A stretch of 58,137 nucleotides of DNA from Antribacter gilvus. GTDB lineage: Bacteria > Actinomycetota > Actinomycetes > Actinomycetales > Cellulomonadaceae. The DNA lies in NCBI RefSeq assembly GCF_003946865.1, contig NZ_QXTH01000018.1:1-58137 (forward strand). Reading direction: 5' to 3'. Numbering within the stretch: position 1 is the stretch's first letter; every line of letters begins with the position of its first letter. Below are positions 25,132 to 34,098 of the stretch, piece after piece. The position numbers and the translations under genes are program-made. The notes below the pieces were generated by a model, which saw only the letters and a program-made list of their open reading frames with translations, did no database searches and was not told where the DNA came from.

Positions 25132-26364
25132 GTGCACGTGCTCGTGCTCCAGAGGCCCGGTTCCACGGCGCGGCCCGACGTCTGGCTGGCCGAGGCGGCG
25201 CCGGGGGTCCGGGTGACTCTCGTGACCGGCAGGCAGACCGTCCGACCGGACAGCGACCTCGCACCCGGTACGCGCCGGGTGGTCCTCGACGGCTACGACG
25301 ACGGGCGGTCGTTCGAGGCGCTGGCCGACCTGTGCCGGCGTGACACGCCCGACCGGATCGTCGCGAACTCCGAGGACGACGTGCTGCGGGCCGCGGAGCT
25401 CCGCACGACCTTCGGCGTCCCCGGGCAGCCCTCCGACGTCGCGGTGCTCTTCCGCGACAAGATCCGGATGCGCGCGTTGTACCGGGACCCGCTCGTCCCC
25501 CCACCAGGGGCACGTGGTCTTCGCTGTGCCGGAGACCTGCTCGACGCCGTGCGGGAGCTCGGGCCGGTCGTCGTCAAGCCGCGATCGGGCGCCGGTTCCG
25601 TGGGCGTCCGCATCCTCGCCGACCGCGGCACCTGCCTGCGTGCGCTGGCGGACGAGCCGGCACTGGTCCGGGCGGTCGGGTCGGGCGCCCTCATGGCGGA
25701 GGAGTACCTGCCGGGCGACGTCCTCCACGTCGACGCACTGGTCCGGGAGGACCGGGTGGTCCTGGCCTCTGCGTCCCGGTACACCACCCCGCCACATACG
25801 TTCGTCACCCACAACCTCGGCTCGGTGATGCTGGACGAGACCTCGACGGCCTACCGGACGACCACCGCGGCGGTGCGGCGACTCGTCGCCGGGCTGCCGC
25901 GCGGGCACGGCGTCCACGTGGTGCACGCCGAGTTCTACCGGCTCGCCGATGGTTCGTTCCGGGCCGGCGAGGTGGCGTGCCGCGTCGGCGGCGCGCTGGT
26001 GCGGGACGCAGTGAGGCACACCTACGGCGTCGACCTCTCGCGCGCGGCGAGCCTGCTCGCTGTCGACGCGATGGATCTCCCGGAGCGCGGCGTGCTGCCC
26101 AGGAGAGCCGGGCCCACAGGCTGGCTGCTCTGGAACGGCGGGCCCCGGGTCGGCTTCCGCGAGCCGCTCCCGGAATGGGTGGTCCGGTACGACAGGCCCG
26201 ACGAGGCATCCCGCACGCCCAGCAGCTCGGTCGACGCGAGGGCCGCTGTCCTCGTCGAGGGCGAGGACGAGGCCGAGGTCGAGTCCCGGCTCTCGGACGC
26301 GGTGCGACCGCACGAGACATTTGCCGATCACAACAGGGGAGAGATCCATGCAGCACGTCCATGA
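25132..26364 (+). CDS. ATP-grasp ligase
   Basis: 410 residues. Pre-ATP-grasp strand MHVLVLQRPGSTARPDVW, then the ATP loop in VVVKPRSGAGSVGVRIL (Lys149), MAEEYLPGDVLHVDALV, and HAEFYRLADGSFRAGEVACR (Glu280, Arg284) for metal and substrate binding. The E.ACR.GG pattern is the form seen in free-standing amino-acid ligases rather than in D-Ala-D-Ala ligase. GTG 25132 is two bases after the MFS stop. The end overlaps the N-hydroxylase gene by 17 nt. It probably ligates a different amino acid from those used by its paralogues. Confidence 0.9.
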   Translation: MHVLVLQRPGSTARPDVWLAEAAPGVRVTLVTGRQTVRPDSDLAPGTRRVVLDGYDDGRSFEALADLCRRDTPDRIVANSEDDVLRAAELRTTFGVPGQPSDVAVLFRDKIRMRALYRDPLVPPPGARGLRCAGDLLDAVRELGPVVVKPRSGAGSVGVRILADRGTCLRALADEPALVRAVGSGALMAEEYLPGDVLHVDALVREDRVVLASASRYTTPPHTFVTHNLGSVMLDETSTAYRTTTAAVRRLVAGLPRGHGVHVVHAEFYRLADGSFRAGEVACRVGGALVRDAVRHTYGVDLSRAASLLAVDAMDLPERGVLPRRAGPTGWLLWNGGPRVGFREPLPEWVVRYDRPDEASRTPSSSVDARAAVLVEGEDEAEVESRLSDAVRPHETFADHNRGEIHAARP

Positions 26365-27634
26365 TGTCGTCGGGGTCGGCTTCGGTCCGTCCAACATCTC
26401 GGTGGCGGTGGCGGCCCGCGAGGCCGGCACCGGGCTCTCGACGCTGTTCGTCGATCGCAAGCCGGCGTTCTCGTGGCACGAGGGGCTGATGTTCGAGGGA
26501 GCCGAGATGCAGGTGTCCTTCCTCAAGGACCTCGTCACGATGCGGAACCCGCGCAGCAGGTTCTCGTTCCTCAACTACCTGGAGCAGTGCGGCCGGCTCG
26601 CTCACTTCATCAACCTCCGGCAGTTCTATCCCACCCGGATCGAGTTCAACGACTACTACCGGTGGGTAGCGGACGAGCTGTCCGACGTCGTCCGATGGTC
26701 GACCGAGGTCGTCGACGTCCGGCCGACGTCCGAGCCCGGCGAACCGGTCGAGGTGCTCGCCGTGATCCTGCGCGACATGGCGACGGGACGCGAGCACGAG
26801 GTCCTGACGCGTTCGCTGGTCCTCGCGCCCGGCGGGGAACCTGTGACACCGTCGGGCGCCGAGACGGGCCCCCGGGTGTTCCACGCGTCCCGAACGCGCG
26901 AGCTCTTGCCGGCTCTCCTGACCGACACCGGGGCGCCGTACACCGTGAACATCGTCGGGGCCGGCCAGACGGCGGCGGACGTGTTCCTCCATGTACGCCG
27001 CACGTACCCCGAGGCCCGGGTGGTGTGGAGCTTCCGCGGGTTCGCCCCGCGTCCCGAGGACGACACCCACTTCGTCAACGAGCTGTTCCTCCCCGAGACG
27101 ACGGACTGGTTCTACGAGCAGTCGCCCGAGTTCCGCGCCAAGGTGTTGGACGACTACCGGCTCGCGGCCCACACGGGGGTCAGCTACGACGTGCTCCCGC
27201 AGATCTACAAGGAGGTCTACGCGGACAAGGTCGCCGGTGCGCTGGACCTGGAGATCCAGCGGTACAGCGAGCTCGTGACCGCTCGTGGCGAGGACTCGCA
27301 CGCCGTGGCCACGTACCGCCGGCTCGACACCGGCGCGCTGGTCGACCTGGAGGCGGACGTGGTCGTCCTGGCGACCGGATACCGCTACGCCATGCCCGTC
27401 CCGGCGCTCGCGCCGCTCGAGCGCTGGCTGGACAAGGATGATCTGGACAGGTACGTCATGGGACGCGACTACTCCGTCAGCACCTCGCAGGACTTCCGCG
27501 CCAAGGTCTTCCTCCAGGGTTTCGCGGAGCACACGCACGGGTTCAGCGAGGTGCTCCTCTCGCTGATGCCCTTCCGCGCGGCGGCCATCGTGGACGCGGC
27601 CGGGCTGGCTCGCGTGCAGGTGGCGGCCCCGTGA
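26348..27634 (+). CDS. L-lysine/L-ornithine N-hydroxylase-type flavin monooxygenase
   Basis: 428 residues of the IucD/PvdA/SidA family, which use FAD, NADPH and O2 to hydroxylate a side-chain amine. The FAD site is VVGVGFGPSNISVA (about 7-20), the family segment EMQVSFLKDLVTMRNPRSRF is near residue 55, the NADPH site VGAGQTAADVF is near 203, and ATGYRY near 343. Start is ATG 26348 behind GGGGAG. In siderophore pathways the hydroxylamine is acylated to a hydroxamate; no acetyl- or formyltransferase is present here, so an ATP-grasp ligase may acylate it, or it may feed an N-N or oxime chemistry. Which amine is used is unknown. Confidence 0.93.
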   Translation: MQHVHDVVGVGFGPSNISVAVAAREAGTGLSTLFVDRKPAFSWHEGLMFEGAEMQVSFLKDLVTMRNPRSRFSFLNYLEQCGRLAHFINLRQFYPTRIEFNDYYRWVADELSDVVRWSTEVVDVRPTSEPGEPVEVLAVILRDMATGREHEVLTRSLVLAPGGEPVTPSGAETGPRVFHASRTRELLPALLTDTGAPYTVNIVGAGQTAADVFLHVRRTYPEARVVWSFRGFAPRPEDDTHFVNELFLPETTDWFYEQSPEFRAKVLDDYRLAAHTGVSYDVLPQIYKEVYADKVAGALDLEIQRYSELVTARGEDSHAVATYRRLDTGALVDLEADVVVLATGYRYAMPVPALAPLERWLDKDDLDRYVMGRDYSVSTSQDFRAKVFLQGFAEHTHGFSEVLLSLMPFRAAAIVDAAGLARVQVAAP

Positions 27635-29238
27635 GCCGCGCGACGGACGAGCTGCACGCCGTCGCACGGGAGGCCACCGAGGCCGAGCTGGTGGCGGTCG
27701 GCCGGCTGCTCCGGGGCTCGGGCCGGACCGGGCTGCGGCCCCGGGTCGTGCTCGCGTACCCGGGGGTCGGGGTCGGCGAGCGCATCTCCTCCCTTGCTGG
27801 ATGCACCAGCCAGCTCGCGGTGCTGAACCTGGCCCGGGAGGCGCTCGAGCGCCTCGGAGTCGAGGTCCTGGTGCTCAGCACGCAGGACGCGGACCGGCCG
27901 CAGGTGGGCGAGATGCGTGACGCGCACGTCCAGGTGGACGAGGTCACGGCAGGACTCCTGCCGCACGTCGACACCGACGAGGGCCGATTCCTGACGAGGT
28001 GGTCCCTCGTGCTCGGCGGCGTGCTCGGCGGCACGCTGTTCGAGGACATCACGGACTCGGCGGCGCACACGAGGGCGCTGATCGAGGTCGTCGCCGCCAA
28101 GAGGCTGGCGGCGTGGGCAGCGGTCGCGGGCAGGGCCGCGCCGGAGCACGGGGCCGAGGTGGTGTCGTACCCGTGCGGTGCCGACAGCGACGGGATCGTC
28201 TCGTTCGTTGCCGACGGGACCCTCGTCGTGAAGACGACGTCGACGGCCGTGGCCCGGGTGGAGGTCCGGGCGCTCAGCCGGTTCGCCGCCGTGACGGCTC
28301 CCGGCGAGCCATCCTTGGTGCCGGCCGTCCACGGCGTCCTCGAGGAGGGTGAGCGGTCGTCGATCGTGATGGAGCACCTGCCCTCGGGCACGATCGAGGA
28401 CGACGTCTTCGCGGACGAGCGCCGTCAGCGGGTCGACCCAGGCGTACGAGCGGTGCTCCGGCCGTTCGTCGAAGGACTGGGCCGTGCGGCCGGCAGGACC
28501 GCGGTGGCGGGGGGGCCCGCCGCCACCGACTACCTCCTCCGCCGGAGGTTTACGGTGCTGCGCCACCACCCGGACTTCCTGGCGTGCTTCGACGCGCTCG
28601 GGGTCCAGGGGTCGCCCGCCCGGGTGCTCGGCGCGGCCGTGCGCCTTCCCGGCGGCCGTGTGATCCCGGGCTGGGACGAGGCGGTCGGCCGGCTCGACGG
28701 GGTCGCCCATCGGCTGGCGCCGGCAGAGGGTGCGCTCATGCACGGGGACGTGCACCTGCGCAACATGCTCAGACGTGGTGACGGCAGTCCTGTCCTGATC
28801 GACCCCCGGCAGGCGTGGGACGAGACCTTCGAGCTTGTCGACGGCGTCGGCGACCCGGCCTTCGACCTGGGAACCTTGCTGCACAGCCTGCTGCCGATGA
28901 GCGCGGTCCTCCGGGCCGTGGACGCGGGCCGTCACGAGGACCTCCTGGAGCGCGGGCCGACGCTGTCGGACGGCATCGTCGATGTCACGGGCCTTGCCCT
29001 GGACCTGAGGGTGGAGGGCAGCCTGGCGGACCTGGAAGCCGACCTCGTGGCCGCGCTCGCGGACCCGCGGGAGGGCGTCGGTCGCGCGCGACTTGCTGTC
29101 GCGGCGGCGAGCGCGCTGGCAGGGTGGCTGAAGTACCCGGACGCCCTGAGGTCGGCGGAAGCCTGGTGGGCCGTCTACGTCGCGACAGTCTGGTACCTGG
29201 ACCGCGGGTGCGGGCTCGCGGGCGGAGAGGACGCGTGA
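27631..29238 (+). CDS. Aminoglycoside phosphotransferase-like protein with extra N-terminal domain
   Basis: 535 residues. The C-terminal 350 have an APH/choline-kinase fold: VVKTTSTAVARVEVRAL gives the ATP-binding lysine (about 208), MHGDVHLRNML the catalytic Asp loop (about 370-380), and VLIDPRQAWDE the metal site (about 389). The N-terminal 180 residues (LAYPGVGVGERISSLAGCTS, ALERLGVEVLVLSTQD) match nothing I know and are not part of usual APH enzymes. GTG 27631 overlaps the hydroxylase stop (GTGA) and the stop overlaps the next ligase. It may phosphorylate the product for self-protection or a biosynthetic intermediate. Confidence 0.78.
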   Translation: MSRATDELHAVAREATEAELVAVGRLLRGSGRTGLRPRVVLAYPGVGVGERISSLAGCTSQLAVLNLAREALERLGVEVLVLSTQDADRPQVGEMRDAHVQVDEVTAGLLPHVDTDEGRFLTRWSLVLGGVLGGTLFEDITDSAAHTRALIEVVAAKRLAAWAAVAGRAAPEHGAEVVSYPCGADSDGIVSFVADGTLVVKTTSTAVARVEVRALSRFAAVTAPGEPSLVPAVHGVLEEGERSSIVMEHLPSGTIEDDVFADERRQRVDPGVRAVLRPFVEGLGRAAGRTAVAGGPAATDYLLRRRFTVLRHHPDFLACFDALGVQGSPARVLGAAVRLPGGRVIPGWDEAVGRLDGVAHRLAPAEGALMHGDVHLRNMLRRGDGSPVLIDPRQAWDETFELVDGVGDPAFDLGTLLHSLLPMSAVLRAVDAGRHEDLLERGPTLSDGIVDVTGLALDLRVEGSLADLEADLVAALADPREGVGRARLAVAAASALAGWLKYPDALRSAEAWWAVYVATVWYLDRGCGLAGGEDA

Positions 29239-30458
29239 ACCGTATGCATGTGGTCGTGATCAACACCGGCAAGTCCGGGGTCGTTCCCCGTATCCGCGCG
29301 ATGGCCCCCGGCGCGCGCGTCCAGGTCGTCACCGAGAGCTCCTACACAGGTCTCTACGCGGGCTCGGAGGTGGAGCTGACGATCGTCTCTGACGTCGGTG
29401 ACGTCCAGGAGGTCCTGCGTGCGGTCCTGCGGATCGCGGCGGCGGACCCGGTGACCGCCGTCGTCTCGCCGTCGGAGCGCTCGGTCCCGGCAGGCGGCTA
29501 CGTCCGCTCGATGCTGGGCCTCCCGGGGACCACGGTCGAGACCGCCCTGCGTTTCTCCCACAAGGGCATCATGAAGAGCGTCCTGGCCCGCGGCGGCCTC
29601 CCCGTGGCGGACCATGTCCAGACGGTGGGCCGTGCGGGCGTCGAACGGGCTCTTCGCGAGCTGGGCGGGCCTGTCGTCGTGAAGCCGGTGCTCGGGACCG
29701 GCGGCATGCAGACCGCCGTGGTGCGGACGCCGCGAGAGCTCACGGACTTCTGGGCGACGACGGGTCGTCGCCTCGACGACAGCGGCTCGCCGGTGGTGGT
29801 CGAGCGCCTGGTGGACGTGACTAACGAGCTGCACTGCGACGGCGTCGTCGTGGACGGAACGGTGCGGTTCGCGGCGGTCCAGCGCTACTTCATGCCGCTG
29901 CTGGGCCAGATCGACGCGTTCACCGGCTCGTCCTTCCTCGCGGCGGGCGACCCGTTGGCCGACGAGGTGACAAAGCTTCACCAGCGGGTCGTGTCGACGC
30001 TGGGGCTCAAGGAGGGGGTGACCCACCTGGAGGTCTTCGAGACGGCCGAAGGGCTCGTCGTAGGCGAGATCGCGTGTCGTCCCGCGGGTGGCGGCATCGT
30101 GGAGAGCATCCGCCTCCAGCTCGGGGTGGACCTCTGGGAAGCCTTCCTCGCGATCTCGCTGGGGCTGCCGGTGCCGCACCTGGGGAAGGGCGAGCGCATG
30201 CAGCCGGGGATCGTCGTCAACTGCGACCTGCCGACGAGGCCCGGCCGTGTGCTCCGCATCACCTCGGCGGACGAGCTCGCAGCACTTCCCGGCGTCGTCC
30301 GGGTGGAGATGTTCACCACGGTGGGCGACGTGATCGGGTCGCGTCTGCACTCGGCCTCGACGACGGGTCTGGTGTATCTGGTCGTCGAGGACGAGACAGC
30401 GCTCCCGAGCGCCCTCGCCGGCGTGCGCGACGCCTACGTCCTGGAGACCGTGGTCTGA
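29235..30458 (+). CDS. ATP-grasp ligase, last gene of the cluster
   Basis: 407 residues. Pre-ATP-grasp domain with MHVVVINTGKSGVVPRIRAM, then VVVKPVLGTGGMQTAVV (Lys150), VVERLVDVTNELHCDGVVV, and THLEVFETAEGLVVGEIACR (Glu278, Arg282), continuing PAGGG. A C-terminal domain with TRPGRVLRI and DVIGSRLHSAS closes the protein. GTG 29235 overlaps the upstream gene by 4 nt (GTGA); ATG 29244 is an alternative three codons in. It is the fourth complete ATP-grasp enzyme and completes the second operon. Confidence 0.9.
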   Translation: MNRMHVVVINTGKSGVVPRIRAMAPGARVQVVTESSYTGLYAGSEVELTIVSDVGDVQEVLRAVLRIAAADPVTAVVSPSERSVPAGGYVRSMLGLPGTTVETALRFSHKGIMKSVLARGGLPVADHVQTVGRAGVERALRELGGPVVVKPVLGTGGMQTAVVRTPRELTDFWATTGRRLDDSGSPVVVERLVDVTNELHCDGVVVDGTVRFAAVQRYFMPLLGQIDAFTGSSFLAAGDPLADEVTKLHQRVVSTLGLKEGVTHLEVFETAEGLVVGEIACRPAGGGIVESIRLQLGVDLWEAFLAISLGLPVPHLGKGERMQPGIVVNCDLPTRPGRVLRITSADELAALPGVVRVEMFTTVGDVIGSRLHSASTTGLVYLVVEDETALPSALAGVRDAYVLETVV

Positions 30459-30483
30459 CGGGTCGGAGCGACCTTCCACGACG

Positions 30484-30520
30484 CGCCCCCCGGTCGCTCG
30501 TACCGGCGGCCCGGGGGCGC
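30484..30520. terminator. Possible hairpin between convergent genes
   Basis: GCGCCCCCCGG (30484-30494) can pair with CCGGGGGCGC (30511-30520), with one bulged C. It lies in the 124-base gap between the last ligase (stop 30458) and the minus-strand kinase (stop 30583), where a shared terminator would be expected. There is no T-run. Confidence 0.4.
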
Positions 30521-30582
30521 GGTCGCGTCGACCGCCTTGGTGACCCTCGACGACGGCGGTGCCGATCCGGGAGCCCTGTACG

Positions 30583-32475
30583 TCACTTCGGCTTGATCGG
30601 CCCCACCGCCGCGCTGCTCTTGTCGACGGTGGTGTAGCCCGGCTTGGTGACGGTCACGTTGCAGCGGACCTTGAAGCCCTCGGCCGCGGAGGGGATCGTC
30701 GCGTAGTGCTGGGTCAGGGGGCGGCCCGTCTTCGCGAACTCGGTCGGGTCGCCCGCGCCGTCGCCGTGGTAGAAGCGGTAGGCGTACGAGGCGCCCGGGA
30801 TGCTGTTCACCTTGCACGTCAACCGCTGGCCCACCCTCAAGGTCCCGGTGGCCTGCGGCGTGTCGACGGCGAGCGTCGCCTTGACCACCTCGGCAGTGTG
30901 TCCGGACATCGCGGACCCCGGCTCGTGCCCGGCGGCGGTAGCGGTCAGCTCCACCTTCAGCTGCTGCCCGACGTCGGACTGCTGCACCCGGTACGTGCAG
31001 CCCCCGTCGGTCGCGAGCCGGGTGGTGCCCCGGAACCAGACACATGTCGTCGCCTCGGGTGCGGGCACCCACCCGTCGGCGGTCGCGGTGAGGTCCTGGC
31101 CGAACACCGGGCTGCCGGCGATGCCCACCGTCCCGATCGTGAACAGGGCGGGCGGCGGCGGTTCCACCTGGACCGGTGCGGACTCCGGCGACGGCGTAGG
31201 TGGCTCGACCGACGGTGACGGTTCCGGTGACGGCGACGGTGACGGCGCAGGCGGCTCCGGCGAGGGCGACGGGAGGGTCGGCGAAGCGGATGGCGACGCG
31301 ACCGGCGGGGTCTCCCGTTCGTCGTCGGGCTGGAACGCGAAGGCGGCCGCCGTGCCCAGGCCTGCGACCAGGACGGCGGCGATGCCGACCAGGAGGGCGC
31401 GGCGCGGCTTGCGGGGCGGTGGCGCACCGTGCCCCCCGCGCGCGGAGCCGTCCGGAAGAGTGACCGGCGCCGCCAGGTGCGTGGCCGTGGCCATGCTCGT
31501 GAACGGGTCCGGGACGGGCGTGTGGAGCGGCACGGGAAGCGGTGCGCGGAGGGAGGTCCGGTCGTCGTCGGCCCCTGGAGCGGTGACCCTTGCGAAGGGC
31601 GCAGCCGGTGCCGCGACCGCACCGAGCGGGAGCGAGCCGGGCTGCCCGACGGCGGACGCGACCGCAGCCGGCGAGGGACGAGCCGCCGGGTCCTTGGCGA
31701 GGCACGCCGCGACGAGCGGGCGGAGCCAGTCCGGGCACGCGCCGAGGTCCGGCTGCTCGTGGACGACGCGGTAGAGGATCGCGCTCGGGGTGCCGTCGCC
31801 GAAGGGGCGCAGCCCGGTCGCGGCGACGTACGCGAGCAGGCCGAGGGCCCAGACGTCCGCGGCCGGTGTCACCCCGACGCCGCGCGCCTGCTCGGGTGCC
31901 ATGAAGTGCGGCGTGCCGATCTGCAGGCCCGTCGTGGTGAGGCCCGTCGCGTCGAGCGTGCGGGCCACCCCGAGGTCGATGACGCGGGGGCCGTCCGGGG
32001 CCAGGATCACGTTCGACGGCTTGAGGTCGCGGTGGACGAGCCCGGCACGATGGATGGCCACGAGCGCCTCGGCCACTCCCGCGACCAGCGAGCGCACCGC
32101 GGTCGAGGGGAGCGGTCCGCGGTCGGTGACAGCCTGCGCGAGCGTGGGGCCGGGGACGTGCTCGGTGGCCATCCACGGCCGGGGTGCGTCAGGGTCGGCG
32201 TCGACGAGGGCCGCCGTGAAGGGGCTGCGGACCCGGGCGGCTGCCTCGATCTCCCGGCGGAAGCGCGTGCGGAAGTCCGGCGTCCGCGCGTGCTCGGCGA
32301 GGACCGCCTTCACCGCGAGCAGGCGACCGCTGCGCATGCGCGCGAGATACACGGTCCCCATGCCGCCGCTGCCGAGGCGCCCGAGGAGCTCGTACCCGCC
32401 GAGCTCGGCCGGGTCGCCGGGCACGAGCGGAGCGACCTTCGGCGGCGGGCCGAACGGGCCGGTCGTAGACGTCAC
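30583..32475 (-). CDS. Membrane Ser/Thr protein kinase with Ig-like extracytoplasmic region
   Basis: 630 residues. Kinase domain about 27-290: RLGSGGMGTVYLAR (P-loop), LLAVKAVL (Lys), HRDLKPSNVIL (catalytic loop), VIDLGVAR (DLG form of DFG), FMAPEQARG. Then a Pro/Ala-rich juxtamembrane stretch, one membrane helix (RALLVGIAAVLVAGLGTAAA), a Pro/Ser-rich stalk and an outer region of two to three Ig-like repeats with cysteines (VFGQDLTATADG, VGQQLKVELTA, VGQRLTCKV). PASTA repeats, usual in PknB, are absent. GTG 32475 has AGGGGG seven bases upstream and is preferred to GTG 32502. The signal it senses is unknown. Confidence 0.9.
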   Translation of the reverse strand: MTSTTGPFGPPPKVAPLVPGDPAELGGYELLGRLGSGGMGTVYLARMRSGRLLAVKAVLAEHARTPDFRTRFRREIEAAARVRSPFTAALVDADPDAPRPWMATEHVPGPTLAQAVTDRGPLPSTAVRSLVAGVAEALVAIHRAGLVHRDLKPSNVILAPDGPRVIDLGVARTLDATGLTTTGLQIGTPHFMAPEQARGVGVTPAADVWALGLLAYVAATGLRPFGDGTPSAILYRVVHEQPDLGACPDWLRPLVAACLAKDPAARPSPAAVASAVGQPGSLPLGAVAAPAAPFARVTAPGADDDRTSLRAPLPVPLHTPVPDPFTSMATATHLAAPVTLPDGSARGGHGAPPPRKPRRALLVGIAAVLVAGLGTAAAFAFQPDDERETPPVASPSASPTLPSPSPEPPAPSPSPSPEPSPSVEPPTPSPESAPVQVEPPPPALFTIGTVGIAGSPVFGQDLTATADGWVPAPEATTCVWFRGTTRLATDGGCTYRVQQSDVGQQLKVELTATAAGHEPGSAMSGHTAEVVKATLAVDTPQATGTLRVGQRLTCKVNSIPGASYAYRFYHGDGAGDPTEFAKTGRPLTQHYATIPSAAEGFKVRCNVTVTKPGYTTVDKSSAAVGPIKPK

Positions 32476-32687
32476 GGAGGTACCCCCTGGATTTCCGGAC
32501 ACGCTGAGCGAGAGGTTCCCTATGTCTTTCGCCCGCAGAGATTAGCGCAGGTCTGTTGGCGTGCGGAGATCCCTCCGGACGGGCCGTCGGGCGCCACGGG
32601 GGAACTACCTAAGCGATTTTGCTGACTTGACGAGAACGTGACCTATGGGGAACCGTGTCATGGACCACGAAAACGTCGGGAGGGCTC

Positions 32688-33821
32688 ATGAGCATCACCG
32701 TTGTCGTCCCGACATTCAACGAGGGACCGAACATCGCCGAGCTGGTGCGCCGGCTCGAGGAGGCGCTCGTCGGACGCGGCGCGGAGGTGCTGTTCGTCGA
32801 CGACTCTCGTGACGACACGCCGGCCGAGATCGAGCGGGTCGCGGCGTCGTCGGCCCTGCCGGTACGGATGATCCACCGGGAGACGCCCACGGGCGGTCTC
32901 AGCGGGGCGGTCGTCGAGGGCCTGGGTTCGGTCACCACCGAGTGGGCAGTCGTCATGGACGGCGACCTGCAGCACCCTCCGGAGCTCGTGCCGTCGCTCG
33001 TGGCGACAGGGGAGAAGCTCGGGGCCGAGGTGGTGGTGGCCTCGCGGTACCTCAAGGGTGGTGACGCGAACGGCCTGGACGGCCGCTGGCGGCGCCTGGT
33101 GTCGACGGCGTCGTCGCTGCTCGCGCGGTCCATGTTCCCCAAGCGGCTGCGGAACGTCACCGACCCGATGACCGGGTTCTTCGCGGTGCGGCCCGACGCG
33201 CTGGAGCTGGACGCCCTGCGTCCGCGCGGCTTCAAGATCCTCCTCGAGATCCTCACCCGGAACACGGTGGTGGTGGCTGAGGAGCCGTTCGTGTTCGGCG
33301 AGCGGTTCGCCGGGGAGTCCAAGGCGTCGTTCGTCAACGGGCTCCGGTACGTGGAGCAGCTGGCGTCCCTGCGGTTCGGCCGCATGTCACGGTTCGCCAT
33401 CATCGGCGCCTTCGGCGCCGTCGCGAACCTGGCGATCATGTGGGTCCTGGTCCACCCGTTCCAGCTGGGCTACGTCTGGGCGGCGGTGGTCGCCGCAGCC
33501 GTGACCATCACCACGAACTTCGTCCTGCAGGAGCGCTTCGTCTTCCGCGACCTGCGGAACGAGGGCCGCAGCCTGTGGAACCGGGCGGCGCACTCGTTCG
33601 CGTTCAACGGCGCTGAGGCGGCCCTCCGGCTGCCCTTCCTGATCTGGATCGTCGAGGCCACCGGGGCGCCGGCGGTGCTGGTCCAGGCCGTCACGCTCGT
33701 GGTCGCCTTTCTGCTGCGGTTCGTCTTCCACTCGCAGGTGGTCTACCGCCCGCGGCGTACCACTCCCGTGGGTCCGGTGCCCGACCTGCCGGCCGTCGTA
33801 GGGCGCGACACCACCGCCTGA
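32688..33821 (+). CDS. Polyprenol-phosphate glycosyltransferase fused to GtrA domain
   Basis: 377 residues. Residues 1-215 are a GT2 family domain of the dolichol/polyprenol-phosphate mannose synthase type: VVVPTFNEGPNIAELVRRL, LFVDDSRDDT (first DD), VVMDGDLQHPPE (DxD), RYLKGG, DPMTGFFAVR. Residues about 240-360 form a four-helix GtrA-like membrane domain (SRFAIIGAFGAVANLAIMWV, FVLQERFVFRD). The fusion is known in bacteria and is thought to charge a lipid carrier with a sugar and help it cross the membrane. ATG 32688 follows GGGAGGG. It is the gene before rplY. Confidence 0.9.
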   Translation: MSITVVVPTFNEGPNIAELVRRLEEALVGRGAEVLFVDDSRDDTPAEIERVAASSALPVRMIHRETPTGGLSGAVVEGLGSVTTEWAVVMDGDLQHPPELVPSLVATGEKLGAEVVVASRYLKGGDANGLDGRWRRLVSTASSLLARSMFPKRLRNVTDPMTGFFAVRPDALELDALRPRGFKILLEILTRNTVVVAEEPFVFGERFAGESKASFVNGLRYVEQLASLRFGRMSRFAIIGAFGAVANLAIMWVLVHPFQLGYVWAAVVAAAVTITTNFVLQERFVFRDLRNEGRSLWNRAAHSFAFNGAEAALRLPFLIWIVEATGAPAVLVQAVTLVVAFLLRFVFHSQVVYRPRRTTPVGPVPDLPAVVGRDTTA

Positions 33822-33878
33822 GCCGGGGTGTGTCGCACCAGACCGACCCCCGAGTTTCGGTGGCGACCAGCAGACGGG

Positions 33879-33884
33879 TACAGT
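33879..33884 (+). promoter_or_regulatory. Candidate -10 box for rplY with long leader
   Basis: TACAGT fits TANNNT in the 277-base region before rplY. A start about seven bases downstream would leave an untranslated leader of roughly 200 bases, long enough to be regulatory. I saw no known riboswitch or ribosomal-protein leader fold in it. The -35 is weak. Confidence 0.3.
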
Positions 33885-34098
33885 ATTCCGGTTGCCTCGG
33901 CGAGGGACGTCTGACGGCCGCAGCGGATCGAAAGACCCGCTTCGCGCCCCAATGTCCGTGATCGACTGGGCGGCCGTCGGTGGATGTCCCGGACCTTCGG
34001 GCCGGATCCCGTACGCGCTGCCTCGCGTCCGTCACGCGTCCCACGCCGACGCAGCCGCCCCGCTTCCACAGCCATTTGCCTCCCAGGAGTGATTCATC

